64,000 nucleotides of DNA, from contig JAXGGA010002077.1 of NCBI GenBank assembly GCA_038373865.1, positions 1 to 64,000 on the forward strand, written 5' to 3'. Origin of the DNA: Uloborus plumipes (lineage: Eukaryota > Arthropoda > Arachnida > Araneae > Uloboridae). This document shows, in pieces, positions 10,912-22,501 of the stretch. How positions within the stretch are numbered: the stretch's first letter is position 1; each line of letters begins with the position of its first letter. Under the pieces are notes generated by a model that ran no database searches, was not told the DNA's origin, and saw only the letters and a list, made by a program, of their open reading frames with translations. The position numbers and the translations under genes are program-made.

Positions 10912-13708
10912 AATAAATAAGGAAATCAAACGGTTCTGACTGTTGCAAAACGCTTAAAAATGACTGACCATCAACAATTTGATAACCGCTAGAAACAAAT
11001 AAAACAATTAAAACACTGCTTGTAGGTCCGACTCCTGTAGATCCTTCTGTCAGTAAGGCACCTTTTGAAGCATTTATACTGACCGATAACCCCTTTTGCA
11101 AGCCACATACCTCTTAATAAAGAAAAGGTTTCACCGAAAGTGCGTTGTTTGTTGCTCAAAGAAGTGAGGAAAAAATCGTAATGAAATTCGAATTTGTTGT
11201 AAATATGTAAAGTAGAACTTTTCTTCGAACTTTGTTATAAGATTTATCGCGCAAAGCGTAATTTCTAATTTAAATAGTGTAAATTTAGTACATATATTTT
11301 AACATTGTTTTTGTAATTACTTGAAAGTTCGCTGCCAGTTTCAATTCACTTTATATACGAACCATTTTGTATAGTACACGTTACCATTAACTTTTACCCT
11401 TGAACCGACGTTCATGTTTTGAAACAACAATTTAACTGTATGGGCAATTCTCTGTAAACTCGTCATTTTTCACACGAAATCTGTCCGGGCACGATTTTTT
11501 GAAATGTTCGTATAATTATAATACTATTGCTCAGAAAATGAATCTATAACTTTGGTTTGAAAGAGGGTCATTTGAAGTTTGTGTTTTTTTGATAAATCAT
11601 GATAGGGGGTAAGTCCCCCGCCTAGTATAACTAGGCAGGGGACTGTGCCAGGTGACGGTGTTTTTGCTCTTTGTTGCGTAATATCTGCAAAACTATTGGA
11701 ACATAATTAGTTACGAGACTACCTATAAATTTAGGCACAAACCGTGGACACAATAACTAATATGTTTTATAATTAAGTTAATTGACATTAATAAAATCAC
11801 TTCCCAGAGGACTGTTTTCGCAACGACCCTGATGCATACTTTCATCACAAATGTGGCTCTCAAACTAAGCAAAGTAGCGGTTCAACACCGTTCTCGGCGA
11901 TTTCGGCAAATTCACAATGATTACTTTAAACTTCATGCCAAAAAGAATTTGCAAAAGTTATAGATTTTTCGTATTACAGCTTTGAATTTGTTGCAGGGGA
12001 CTGTTTGAAAAAACTCCGGACAGAATTTACATGACAATTTTATGTTTTAGAAATACGTAATTATACCTTATTTCATAAGAAAAATATAGCTTCATTATTC
12101 TATTTATAGATATTACTTGCCAAATTTATGTAGTGTTAATAGGTTTTTTGAAATACTATCTTTAACAGTTCGACTATTCTAACACGCATTCTATTTTACC
12201 TTCATATTTCAAAATCAGTTAAGCTTGGGCGACATTAAAATTGGACAAAAAATTAAATTGAATCAGTGTTAACCATTGAGCTTATAACACGTATCGCTCG
12301 TGTTAGACTATCTAAAAAATAAAGTTAGTCTAACGGTAACTGATAAGTTTGTGTCAGACAAAAATTAGTTAATTGTATTTCGCTTTAACAGCTATAATTG
12401 TTTGTTTTTTTATTATTTTTTGTCTTACTTCCTCTCATTATGTCCCTCCTTTTGTTAATTACTTTTCAGACCTATAGAGCTCACGATAGCATGGTCTCCA
12501 AACAAAGGTATAATTAGATTTTTATTTTCTCTTCTCAAAATGATGAACAAACTATTCAAGACGTTCAAATATTTGTACGCCTTTTTTACGAGTAACCTTT
12601 AAATTACCACGCAAAATTAATGGATTATTTTTTTTATTTGAAGGGATTGGGAGATGAAGGGGTTATGTTGCAAAACAGAAAATGGAAGTATTTAAAGTTT
12701 TATTGTTGCTGTTCTGTCGTTAGTGTGCGTATGAAATTGGTCTAATGGCATCTACTTTTCGATGTTCCAAGTTTTATTTGCTTACCTGCATCCATTGCTT
12801 ACCATTGTCCAAAGTGTTCCTTTTTTAAAATGTAACATATCCCCTTCAGCCTCCAAGCCCTTCAATTGTATATCTATATTATTACAAATGTACAAGCTTT
12901 GGGCTGAAAAACTGGTTATGCGCAAAAAGTATTATTCAGTAACGATAGTTTAGCTAATTTTATTTCGCTTTTTAAACTTTCATTTTAACCGAAAATATCT
13001 ACAATTTTGAGATTAAAAGGAACTTAGTCAAGCTTGATTATAGTAATATATGGTAATGTGTTGGGTTTTGCAAATAAGTTTACAAGAAATATTTATTCAT
13101 TTCGGAACTGTCTGCAATTGATGTTACGCTTGGGGGGAGAGGGCTCGTGAAATAAGGAATTTGGGGTGAAATAGGTAGAACGAGGGGGTAACAAATTAAA
13201 GCCTAAATTACTGTCCGTGCGTGAAAACCGCTCCAAGCACTCGCGAACCATTCCACTTTAAAATGGGGTGATAGGTTGTGAGTGGAAACTTACCGAAGTT
13301 TTTCATTTAAAACTTGCATTTGCTAACCTTTTTGACACATTCAACAAAACTATGTGTTTGTAATTAGCATCGTTCCATGTTGTTTGATACGGCTGAAAAT
13401 GCTTCTTATTATTCGTCCCCTTATTGTTATCTTACCCATCATCAATATTTTGAAAAGATCAGAGAAGACCTGACGCATGCGTAAATACGCAGAAGGTTTT
13501 ACCTAAGAAGATTAGACAATATTCATTGCGTCTGTTATATTTAATATTGTTTGTTATTAAATGGGCCTTTTCACCCCCCCCCCCCCACACACATGTAAAC
13601 TCTGCTACGAATTTAGATATTCAAAAGCTAGCAGCTCTGCTGGTAGCAAGAATCTAGAAATCCGGAAAGATGCTAATTTCTGAAAGTGTCTGGACATTTT
13701 TGGTTATA
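10912..13708. other. AT-rich spacer; no supported gene
   Basis: No open frame with a recognisable product. A strong hairpin at 11612-11644 is listed separately. CTGTCCGGGCACGATTTTTT near 11480 and AAAAACTCCGGACAG near 12010 are roughly inverted and may be degraded transposon ends. A poly-C tract lies near 13575. Confidence 0.4.
11612..11644. repeat. 33-bp hairpin (AGTCCCC-GCCTAGT-ATA-ACTAGGC-GGGGACT)
   Basis: Two 15-nt arms are complementary apart from one central C/A opposition, with a 3-nt ATA loop. It stands out against AT-rich surroundings and may be the centre of a decayed palindromic element. It lies between the weak inverted words noted near 11480 and 12010. Confidence 0.7.
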
Positions 13709-14579
13709 CAGGGTGAGTTCGATCGAATCTGCAATACGAAAAGGGGTGATAGAAGAGCCCAAGTGGAGTCTAGAACCACCCATTAGCGGTGTCAATTCGT
13801 AACCGTAACCGAGTTATGGTATATTTAAGGAAAATTCGCAAAAAAACAAAATTCTGAGAAAAAGACCAATTTCTGAAGTTCCTGTTGGGTCTACGCACAA
13901 AATAAGCACATATTTCAAAAGAGCAGAAAAAATCCTTTAAAATGACATCTTTTTCATCAAGATAGTCGCACTTTATAGCGAGTTACAAGCTTTCAAACAC
14001 TGGAAACACTCAAAAATGAAATTTCATCACACTTTTCAGTCAAAAATTTCAGGAACAACCGTATGAGCTACAACCGGTCAAATGCACCAAAAACTTTCCC
14101 ATTTCACTAGCTTTCAGATGATACAACAGAAAATCATATTGGGCTTTAAGTTCAGCAGATATTCTGGCTTTTGTTTGAAACAGTATGAAAATCGTCCTTT
14201 GTCAGAATATGGAAACCAGCAAAGAGTCAGACTTTTATGTTCTAAATTTTCTATTTCATGTAAGTGTACTGGTTTATTTATTCAAGAAAAGGAAAATTTT
14301 ATAACTAAATATTAAATTGTAACACTTTATTAAATTAATAATCACAAGAGAAGATAACAACACGTAGAAACAAAGGCAGCATTACTTTAACGCACTTTTG
14401 ACAAAAAAAAAATTCAAAATTAAATGAGTTACACTAACATCTATGAGTACATTTACATGTAAGCAATCCTCAAAATTTCCCAGAGCTACTGGAATTATCA
14501 TCCCCCACACCGGATAGATGCCCTTGGCCTTTTAAGAGCGAGAACTACCGTCGCTCTCTATGAAATTTAATTTCATGGA

Positions 14580-14765
14580 GTCCATTCATCCTGTCATTTG
14601 GGTCCTATTCCTTGGCCACCTAGATCACCAGACCTGACGCCAGTGAACTTCTTTGTTTGGAGATTCTTGAAACAAGCAGTTTACTGCTCAGATGCAACCA
14701 GTTTGCAGGACTTGCGCATTTGGCTTGATGAAGCAGTAGCAAAAGTGAGAAATGAAATTTCATTG
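14580..14765 (+). pseudogene. Tc1/mariner-like transposase C-terminal fragment
   Basis: The frame reads HLGPIPWPPRSPDLTPVNFF, then VWRFLKQAVY, ending near AKVRNEIS where the inverted arm begins. WPPRSPDLTPxxFFxWxxLK is the block around the third catalytic Asp of many arthropod Tc1/mariner-like transposases. Everything upstream, including the first two acidic residues, is absent, so it cannot be active. Confidence 0.75.
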
Positions 14766-15002
14766 AGAGCGACGGTAGTTTTTGCTCTTAAAAGGCCAAG
14801 GGCATCTATCCGGTGTGGGGGATGATAATTTCAGTAGCTCTGGGAAATGTTGAGGATTGTTTACATGTAAATGTACTCATAGATGTTAGTGTAACTCATT
14901 TAATTTTGAATTTTTCTTTGTGAAAAGCGCGTTAAAGTAATGCTTCCTTTGTTTCTACGTGTTGTTATCTTCTGTTATGATTATTAACTTAATAAAGTGT
15001 TA

Positions 15003-15146
15003 GGGTCCTGCTCCACATCAGCGTAAAACGCGACCGAAACTGAAAGCAGAAACCGAAAATCCGGGTATTTTCCATAGGAACACTATTTGCTCCATTTTAC
15101 GCTTCTGCTTTATTTTTCTGCTTTACGTCAATGTGGAGCAGGGCCC
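15003..15146. mobile_element. 144-bp MITE with TTA duplication (Harbinger-type), nested in the foldback element
   Basis: The ends GGGTCCTGCTCCACATCAGC and the reverse complement of TGACGTCAATGTGGAGCAGGGCCC-type sequence are inverted. TTA flanks both sides (15000-15002, 15147-15149). The opposite arm of the host element (near 14315) gives the empty site with a single TTA. A 3-bp TTA duplication is typical of PIF/Harbinger MITEs. Confidence 0.8.
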
Positions 15147-15760
15147 TTACAATTTAATATTTAGTTATAAAATTTTCCTTTTCTTGAATAAATAAACCAG
15201 CACACTTACATGAAGTAGAAAATTTAGAACATAAAAGTCAGACTCTTTGCTGGTTTCCATATTCTGACAAAGGACGATTTTCATACTGTTTCAAACAAAA
15301 GCCAGAATATCTGCTGAACTTGAAGCCCAATATGATTTTCTGTTGTATCATCTGAAAGCTAGTGAAATGGGAAAGTTTTTGGTGCATTTGACCGGTTGTA
15401 GCTCATACGGTTGTTTCTGAAATTTTTGACTGAAAAGTTTGATGAAATTTCATTTTTGAGTGTTTCCAGTGTTTGAAATCTTGTAACTCGCTATAAAGTG
15501 CGACTACCCTGATGAAAAAGATGTTATTTTAAAGGATTTTTTCTGCTCTTTTGAAATATGTGCTTATTTTGTGCGTAGACCCAACAGAAACTTCAGAACT
15601 TGGTCTTTTTCTCATAATTTTGTTTTTTTGCGAATTTTCCTTAAATATACCATAACTTGGTTACGGTTACGAATTGACACCTCTAATGGGTGGTTCTATA
15701 CTCCACTTGGGCTCTTCTATCACCCCTTTTCGTATTGCAGATTCGATCGAACTCACCCTG

Positions 15761-16441
15761 TATAATGTATGTATACATGTTTGTTTATAAGTACATATTT
15801 CTACTTTTAATTTTAAAAGTAAACGTTATTTATAGAGAAAATAATATAAATGTTTTCCACGAATAGAAATTTTACGGTAAAAAATCTTTGTGGTTAGCAT
15901 TACTTCCGAAACATTATTTGTTATCGCTATAAGATGTGCTTTTTTCTTCCTAAGGACATTTCCCGATAAGCGATAGCTGTGTTTTACAAAACAATGAACC
16001 GATTTTTTTTCACTTATTTTCTTACAGTAAACTGGTTTTTCGTATTTTTTTCACCCTTTTGAAACTTAAAATATGTGAAAAATAGCTTTTTTAGCTGATA
16101 TTATTTCTTTGCCGGATCTTTTATCTGTTCTTTGAGCTTTTGAAATGTAATCATGCGAATAAAACAATTTTAAAAAAATGACGCTGGCAGTTACGTAAAA
16201 AAATATTGCTAAATAACCTCAGCAATTAAAATAACGATAATTTAAAGAAGATAGTTTGACAGTGCGATCGTCTCGATTACTAATTTCAAAGAAGGGCAAA
16301 AGCTCTCTCCCCTAGGTAATTATTTATTGACACTGAAATTATTTGTGCCATCAAAATTATAATTTTTAATAACAGCTGTGATTGATAGCTCACTTTGAAC
16401 GAGCTTATGCAAAGCTAATTTAGAAACCCCGGAACTATTCG
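15761..16441. other. AT-rich spacer
   Basis: I see no coding frame, repeat or RNA gene that can be supported here. Confidence 0.4.
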
Positions 16442-16869
16442 GCCGTGCTAAGCACAAAAGTCGTATCTGCACTTTTTAACAAAATTGAGTTACCGCCACC
16501 AGGTGGCTCTTCGTAACGTATTTTACATACATACAAAATAATATTAGGCAGGAATTCAAGTGAAACACGAATGATCGCAACTCACCAATGCAATCGCAAT
16601 TTCTCAAATTTGGATACGTTGCAATCGCTACGAGATGCGATTCTAATGTAATTCGATTTTCAGTAGCGATTGCAATTTGCGATCACCTCGAAGCGATTGC
16701 AATGGTGTTTCACTTGAATTCCTGCCTTAGTCATTAGAGAACGGGAAATATTTTTAAAAAAATCTTGAAAAAGTTTCATATGAATTAAATACATGGTAGC
16801 GAAAAACTTTAAAGAGTTTTATCTCAGTTTGAGTACGACTACAGATACCTCTTTTGCGCTTAGCACGGC
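16442..16869. mobile_element. MITE with GCCGTGCTAAGC ends, carrying a nested MITE
   Basis: The left end GCCGTGCTAAGCACAAAAG and the right end CTTTTGCGCTTAGCACGGC are inverted. A second copy lacking the insert is at 50094-50334 in an Egfr intron; both share TCGTATCTGCACTTTTTAAC and CACCAGGTGG. Without the insert this copy is about 245 bp. No clear duplication is visible at its ends. Confidence 0.75.
16547..16726. mobile_element. 180-bp MITE with TTA duplication, nested
   Basis: The ends GGCAGGAATTCAAGTGAAAC and GTTTCACTTGAATTCCTGCC are perfect inverted repeats. TTA flanks both sides (16544-16546, 16727-16729), again Harbinger-like. The interior has repeated GCAATCGC words in both orientations. 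It is absent from the related copy at 50094-50334. Confidence 0.85.
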
Positions 16870-17245
16870 AGTATTATTTTCGAACTAAACTAAATGCAAT
16901 AAGCTAGAAGCTAAGCTAAATGTATCCATAATGGGTCATCTGATTTGTTCGGTGAAAAACAAGCATCTAGGATACTAATGGAAACAAAGTAATTGCTGAT
17001 TGGTTGAAACCCTTTCTTTCAAAAATACAAAGAAAAAAATGCTACCCATTATGGTATGAGTTTGGGATAAATGTTTTTATGAACTAGGGTTAAAACTTTT
17101 CTCTCTCCAGTTCTAAGAGATTTCTTTGAGAGGTTAGTCGTGCTTCTAGATGTTATTTTGATAAATGAAAAAGAAATGTCATTTTTTTTTATGGCGTACA
17201 TATTTTAGTTCATTAAAAATTTAATAGTCTATGTGAGATGTTTAT

Positions 17246-17258
17246 AACAAAATAAGCT
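17246..17258. repeat. 13-bp target-site duplication (AACAAAATAAGCT), left
   Basis: The word AACAAAATAAGCT occurs here and at 17712-17724, bracketing the LINE tail at 17259-17711. Confidence 0.8.
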
Positions 17259-17711
17259 TTTTTTTTTTTTTTTTCCTAATGGCAAGGCAGGTTACAATTA
17301 TAAAAAACATCAATTGTGAAACAACCGAACAATTAACAAAAGTAACATTTGACCGAAGTCATTGCCTCAGGCGTTCTCTAGCTCTCCAATACAGGGTAGT
17401 CTCGGAGTCGGAAGAACCGCGCAGTGCCCCGCATCGACGCAGATGAGCTCTATTTAAAGGTTCTCCAAGGTCACATAAAAAACAAAGAGGAGAGTCAACA
17501 ATGCCAATTCTATGGAGATGATCATTTAGGCAGTCATGTCCTGTCACTAACCGGAACATCGCCACTGCCTCACGTCGAGGACGATCGGGAATGTTAGCGA
17601 GATCTTCGGCACTCCAGGTCTTCTGTTTAACACGATCTTGCATTAGGGTTTCGAATTTCATTTTCAAATTTTGTTTCCAAAAGAGCTTTTTTGAGCGAAA
17701 AGACAGCCCAG
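17259..17711 (-). mobile_element. 5'-truncated LINE insertion with poly-A tail
   Basis: On the minus strand the insertion begins near 17711, contains a C-terminal coding remnant, and ends in a poly-A tract (poly-T on the given strand just inside 17259). It is bracketed by a perfect 13-bp duplication, as expected for target-primed reverse transcription of a non-LTR retrotransposon. Confidence 0.8.
17359..17667 (-). pseudogene. Non-LTR retrotransposon C-terminal remnant (CCHC-like tail)
   Basis: The open frame of 102 codons contains FRLVTGHDCLNDHLHRIGI and then CFLCDLGEPLNRAHLRRC. RLxTGHxxLxxHLxRxG...CxxC...HxxxxC is the usual end of Jockey-like non-LTR retrotransposon ORF2 proteins, after RNase H. 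RT and endonuclease domains are missing, so this is a dead 3' fragment. Confidence 0.7.
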
Positions 17712-17847
17712 AACAAAATAAGCTAGAAAATAGTATTTAATCCTTTATGCCCCAACAGGACTTAGAATTACCGCTTACATTAATTTACTATTATGAATCC
17801 TAAATAGCTGGATTCATGCTGGTGATTGAAAGTACCACTCCTTTATA

Positions 17848-19137
17848 GGGGAGAGTGGTAATGATTGGGCCATGGTGATGAATGGGCCACTAACAAAATA
17901 TGCAAAAGTATTAGTATGATTTTTTTTTTTTTTTTTTTTTTGATGCCACCAATAGATGTAGCTATTTGTTCTACTAAACTCATCCAATTTTCATTCTTTT
18001 GCGCTGAGCCATTTTTAAACTAGAGTGGCATGGTCAAGAATCTGACTGAAAAGTAAGTTTTTCCCTTTTTAGTAAAACATTTCCTAGCTAAAATGTACCA
18101 AGTATTTCACTGCATACATATGTATAAGCTAGTCTTTCCATATCTATAAACTAATCTTAAGATGTATTTTGATGTTATCTAAATTCAATGTACTCAAAAA
18201 ACCTAAATGTATTCCAAAAGTATAGGTGGGGCTGAATGGGCCACTATGTCATGGTAATGAATGGGCCACCTAAATATTGTTTTTCTTCCTTTTCTTTGGG
18301 TTTTCGCATTAATATGAAACACAACTGACTGTCATAGATAAAGACTACTGTCGGCAAAATAGGTTTGCAGTAACTTCTAAACATAATTTGCAGATCTAAA
18401 TATTATATTCCTATAGTACAATAGACATCTGGTCGCAGTGCGTGGCTTGAAAAAGTCCCCCTCTCTCCTTCATATTATATTCCTCACAGTACAATTTCAT
18501 TTTCTTTCTTGGTAACTTAAGTTAGATATTTCTTATTCCCGATGTCTAGTAAATTAAAAAAAAAAAAAGTTGCATTTTGACAAGTTTGAAAATGAAGATG
18601 AAGAGTTTGAAAGTGCTTTTTACTATTATTTTTGAAATATATAAATTTTGTTAAATCATAGTGTGTACTATCTGTTATTTTTTTATATATATTTGATGTT
18701 ATTTATTTCTTACAATCTCATTATTTAGTCATTTTTCTGCTACAATTGGTATGCATCAGTTTTATTTTAATTGCATCAGTTTTGATGTTTATATAATTTT
18801 AAATCAATATGATTTTGTATCATCATGTCAAGTGCCACATTTATTTTGTCATATTCAGCAAATAAAAGATTAAATCCACATGTTTTCATTGAATTCATTT
18901 AGTGCCCCATTCATTACCTGCGATGGCCCATTCAACCCCATAGGTGGGGTTGAATGGGCCAAATTTCAAAATTTTTATTTTCTATTATAATTCATTATAG
19001 ACAGGTGCTAATCCGACTTTTTTAGATAGCCAGATAAGTAAAGTAACTAAAACACCAATTTCGAGTTAAAACAAAGTGTTAGAAAAAATTACAAAAATTC
19101 AAAACCAAAAAGTGGTCCATTCATTACCACTATCCCC
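17848..19137. mobile_element. TA-flanked element with iterated TAATGAATGGGCCA word
   Basis: The ends GGGGAGAGTGGTAATGATTG and the reverse complement of CATTCATTACCACTATCCCC are inverted, with TA outside each (17846-17847, 19138-19139). The terminal word recurs inside, for example at about 17874, 18233, 18250, 18903, 18924 and 18944, in both orientations. No transposase frame is visible. It is probably non-autonomous and moved by a TA-targeting transposase. Confidence 0.75.
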
Positions 19138-19892
19138 TACTTGGCTGAGAGGTCGACGGATGGTACCTGCAATCAGAAACAGTTTTATTAGGGGCCCTAA
19201 GCAGGCCCGCCATTTAGGGGGTCATTCCCCCCCCCCCTGACTTTGTGAAATCAATGTATTCTGGTGAAATTGTATTGTGTTTTTACCCTTTGCCACCCCC
19301 CCCCCTGGAAAAACTTGAAATGACGTCCCTGACCCTAAGGCGTAGGAATCCTTAGACCTTAATGATTGTCATTTTTTTTATTCGCTATGTATGCTATTTG
19401 ATGTATTTTCAACTTAAAAAATGCAAAAAAATATGTAAAAATTCATTGCTAAATTAATTTTGACATAAAGAGTTCCCGTTTTGGGTCCTCTATTGTCCAA
19501 TTCTCCATTAATTGGCATGTTGGCTAATTACTGGGACATAAACTAATTTTTAGTATGATGTTTTACTGTTTGTTGATAATTTATGCTCTGAGTAGATTTT
19601 CTTCGTGCTTTGGTTTGAATTTTTTATCTGATAGTCAGAGCCAGTAATGAACCCAATGGCACACTATTGATAACCCATGACGCATTAGTGGTACACTCAT
19701 GGTTTACTAATAAACCAAGTGGTTCACTCTGAAAGCTTTTCGTCACTTTTCTAATGAATGTACTTCTTGATTATTTAAATACATTGTGTGTGGGGGGCAG
19801 CTATTTTTTGAAATTGGTATAAATATCCAAGTGGCCTAATTTAGAGCGATCATATTATTACTAGTATACCCAATACTAGAGCGTAGGAAATG
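19138..19892. other. Spacer with poly-C tracts
   Basis: No gene is supported. Poly-C runs near 19229 and 19302 sit in GGGGGTCATTCCCCC-like sequence that may be degraded repeat ends. Confidence 0.4.
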
Positions 19893-20273
19893 CACTGTAA
19901 AAAATGAATGTTGTTTTTCAGTATAATACAGCAAATTTTACAGTAATAAACTGTAAAAATTGCTAATTTTACAGTGCTAAGCTGTAAAATTGCTAACTTT
20001 ACAGCAATAAACTGTAAAATTGCTAATTTAACAGTTTATTATCGTGGATTTTACAGTTTTAAACTGGAACCTCTGCTGCCAGTATTATACTTTTGCTTTT
20101 ACAGTACAATACAGCTAAATATTACGGCAATAAACTGTAAAATTACTAACTTTACAGTAAGAAACTGTAAAATTGCTAGTTTTACAGTTGATTACTGTAC
20201 ATTTTACAGTTTTAAATTGGAACCTCGGCTGCCAGTATTATGCTGTAAAAACAACAGTTAATTTTTTGCAGTG
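19893..20273. mobile_element. MITE with CACTGTAAAAAAT ends and iterated TTTTACAG/CTGTAAAA
   Basis: The ends CACTGTAAAAAATGAATG and the reverse complement of TTAATTTTTTGCAGTG are inverted, and both lead into a TGTTGTTTTT block. The interior repeats CTGTAAAATTGCTAA(C/T)TTTACAG many times, giving a highly palindromic 381-bp unit. The open frame across it is a by-product of the repeat. Confidence 0.7.
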
Positions 20274-20822
20274 TGATAGGATTTATTAATTTTCCAAAAT
20301 TTAAGCTATACTTTTGATGGTTTTATGCATCAATAATAATGCTGAAGGTTTTAACAATGATGAATAAATATTATGACAGGATTCTAAAAACATTCCACTG
20401 TAACCGACTTGATGCCCTTAAATGGTCCATTTTTTGTGTATTTCCTATAGCCCAGGAAAGCATATAAGAATAAATAATTATAATAATTATATATAATTCT
20501 GAAAGCAGCCCTAAATTGAGTTTATTAATACGTTTTAAAAGATTTTGGTGATTGCAGCGCATCGACATATTGTATAATACTGAATGAAAACATTACATTT
20601 CTTCTGATACATTCTTTCTAACAAATGATTCTCTCTTCAGATTCTTAAAAAAAAATTTGTCTCCATATCCGACATGCAATATTTTTCTTAGCTGACTATA
20701 AGAGTTTTTCGTGAATGATGGGGGCAATCCTCCTTAACAAGTATAGGGGGGGGGGGTAAATGAACTTACTGCATGACTTCTTTATCAAAGATTCAACCAA
20801 ATGTTTTCAATTTTTTAAATTA
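20274..20822. other. AT-rich spacer
   Basis: No supported gene; a poly-G run lies near 20746. Confidence 0.4.
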
Positions 20823-22501
20823 GGGTGAGTTCTGGTAAGTGCGTACCCTTTTTTTCAAAGTTCATGTTCTCAAGGATGCTGCTCTGTTGAAAAATCTTGT
20901 ACACTCACAATTTTTTTTTAGTTTTCTTTCCAGATCCTTTACTAAGATTTTCAAGCATATAATATGTCAAATAAACCATAAGCATAGGTTTTGTGACCTG
21001 GTTTATGACACCTATTCTAAGGTACGCACTTTCCCTACCTAGCGGGGTAAGTGCGTCCACCTTAAATTATGTGAATATGAACAGGAAAAAACTTCTGGCA
21101 CATATTAAATATGTTAGGTAGTTGCCTTAGGATAGTTCCTAATACTAGAGATCAGTACTTGCTTGCATGGATGAAACGTAATCAGTGATATCCCACGTGT
21201 CTTACGAACAACTGTGATTTGAAGATTGAGAGTGTTGTGTCTGTGATTCTTCCTTTGTCCTTTTAATACGACCAAGTGAGCAAATGTAAGTTGTTTTTAT
21301 TTAGTAATAATCACTTATAGTCTACATAGTTTATTATAGTTTAATACATTAATCAGTCTGTATTTAAGCCAGGGTTCGCACTTACCCCTTCTTAAATGTA
21401 AGATGAGACATGCGCGTCCAATAGCGTTGTTGTAAGTGCGTACCCCAATGATTTTCTTTAATTCTATTTGTATGGTAGATCGTTAGGTGACCTAAGTGAA
21501 CAATTCGTTTTTTTTTCGAATAAATACGGTTTTAAAATATTTTTCTTATTAGAATCAGCAGCAGTAAGAAAAAACACAAAATAAAGAGCAAAAAAAAAAA
21601 TAATTGATCATGATATGATATTTGTACTTTTTTTTCTTGTACATTGAAATAGTTTTTCACAAGGTGTTCTTAATTTTCTTAAATATAATTTATTCATTAC
21701 TCCACCTTCGTTTTTTGAATCAGTTGGTTCCTTATTTAGAGTTTCACTTAATTTCATTGCTTCATTTGTCATTCTCGTTTAAATTAAGGATAGCTTATGG
21801 TCGTTATTTTCAACGAAAAATTTACTAACTGATATCTAAAAGCCAATATATTTCAGAGGTAATGCATAAAATTGAAATCTTATGCCGCATTCAATGTAAA
21901 TATAAATATTTGATAGAAATGACGTCGGATTTATAATCGGCTTATAAAAGAGTTATAAGCAAAATTAAAGGTGAATTACGAGAATCCGATTTTCCACGTA
22001 ATGATACACACTTGCCTCATCATAATGGTATGCACTTGCTCCGCATAATAGTACGCATATGCCTCATGATAGTGGTACGCACTTGCCCCATCATAATGGT
22101 ACGCACTTACCCCAACCTCACTTTAAAGAAAGGGAAAGTGCGTACCGTCATATAAACAAATTTTAGTTAGAGTATTTGATCAAAATACCCCATGTATGTT
22201 ATTAGTAGCTATTACTCAAAAGAAACAACTTGCATTTCTTGACTTCAATTGCTTGGTATGAGTACAAGAGAAACTGAAACAAAACCTTCTCAATCTTTAC
22301 TTTAGAGTTTTTTTGAAGACATTTAAGTTGTCTCTGATTGTGTTTCTTCTATTGAATCCTGGCCTGAATTCTACCTATTGAAATTATCATTAGACAGTTA
22401 TCTAACATAGTCGATTAGTTGCAGAAGTCATTTCAGGACAGTGTTCATGTAATTCCCAGTGGACGCACTTACCCCGTGGACGCACTTACCAGAACTCACC
22501 C
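20823..22501. mobile_element. TA-flanked element with iterated GTAAGTGCGTACC word
   Basis: A 22-bp perfect inverted repeat, GGGTGAGTTCTGGTAAGTGC plus GT, bounds the element, with TA outside each end (20821-20822, 22502-22503). The word GTAAGTGCGTACCCC or its complement recurs at least ten times, including a short tandem cluster at 22010-22115 of a ~23-bp CATAATGGTACGCACTTGCC unit. No transposase frame is visible. Confidence 0.8.
22010..22115. repeat. Tandem cluster of ~23-bp units inside the TA-flanked element
   Basis: Four to five imperfect copies of CATAATGGTACGCACTTGCCC lie head to tail. Each contains the complement of the terminal-repeat word of the enclosing element, which suggests an array of transposase-binding sites. 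That reading is an inference. Confidence 0.7.

Larger units (their letters stand above)
13709..15760. mobile_element. Tc1/mariner-class foldback element with ~0.87-kb inverted arms
   Basis: The ends are CAGGGTGAGTTCGATCGAAT and its reverse complement, with TA directly outside both. The arms (13709-~14577 and ~14752-15760) are inverted copies over their whole length once the nested MITE at 15003-15146 is removed. Only about 170 bp in the middle is unique, and it holds the last conserved block of a transposase. It is read as a non-autonomous derivative moved by a Tc1/mariner-like transposase. Confidence 0.8.

Noticed and set aside
19974..20261. 95-codon frame rich in NCKIANFT-like repeats
   Set aside because: It is a translation of the CTGTAAAA/TTTTACAG palindromic MITE.
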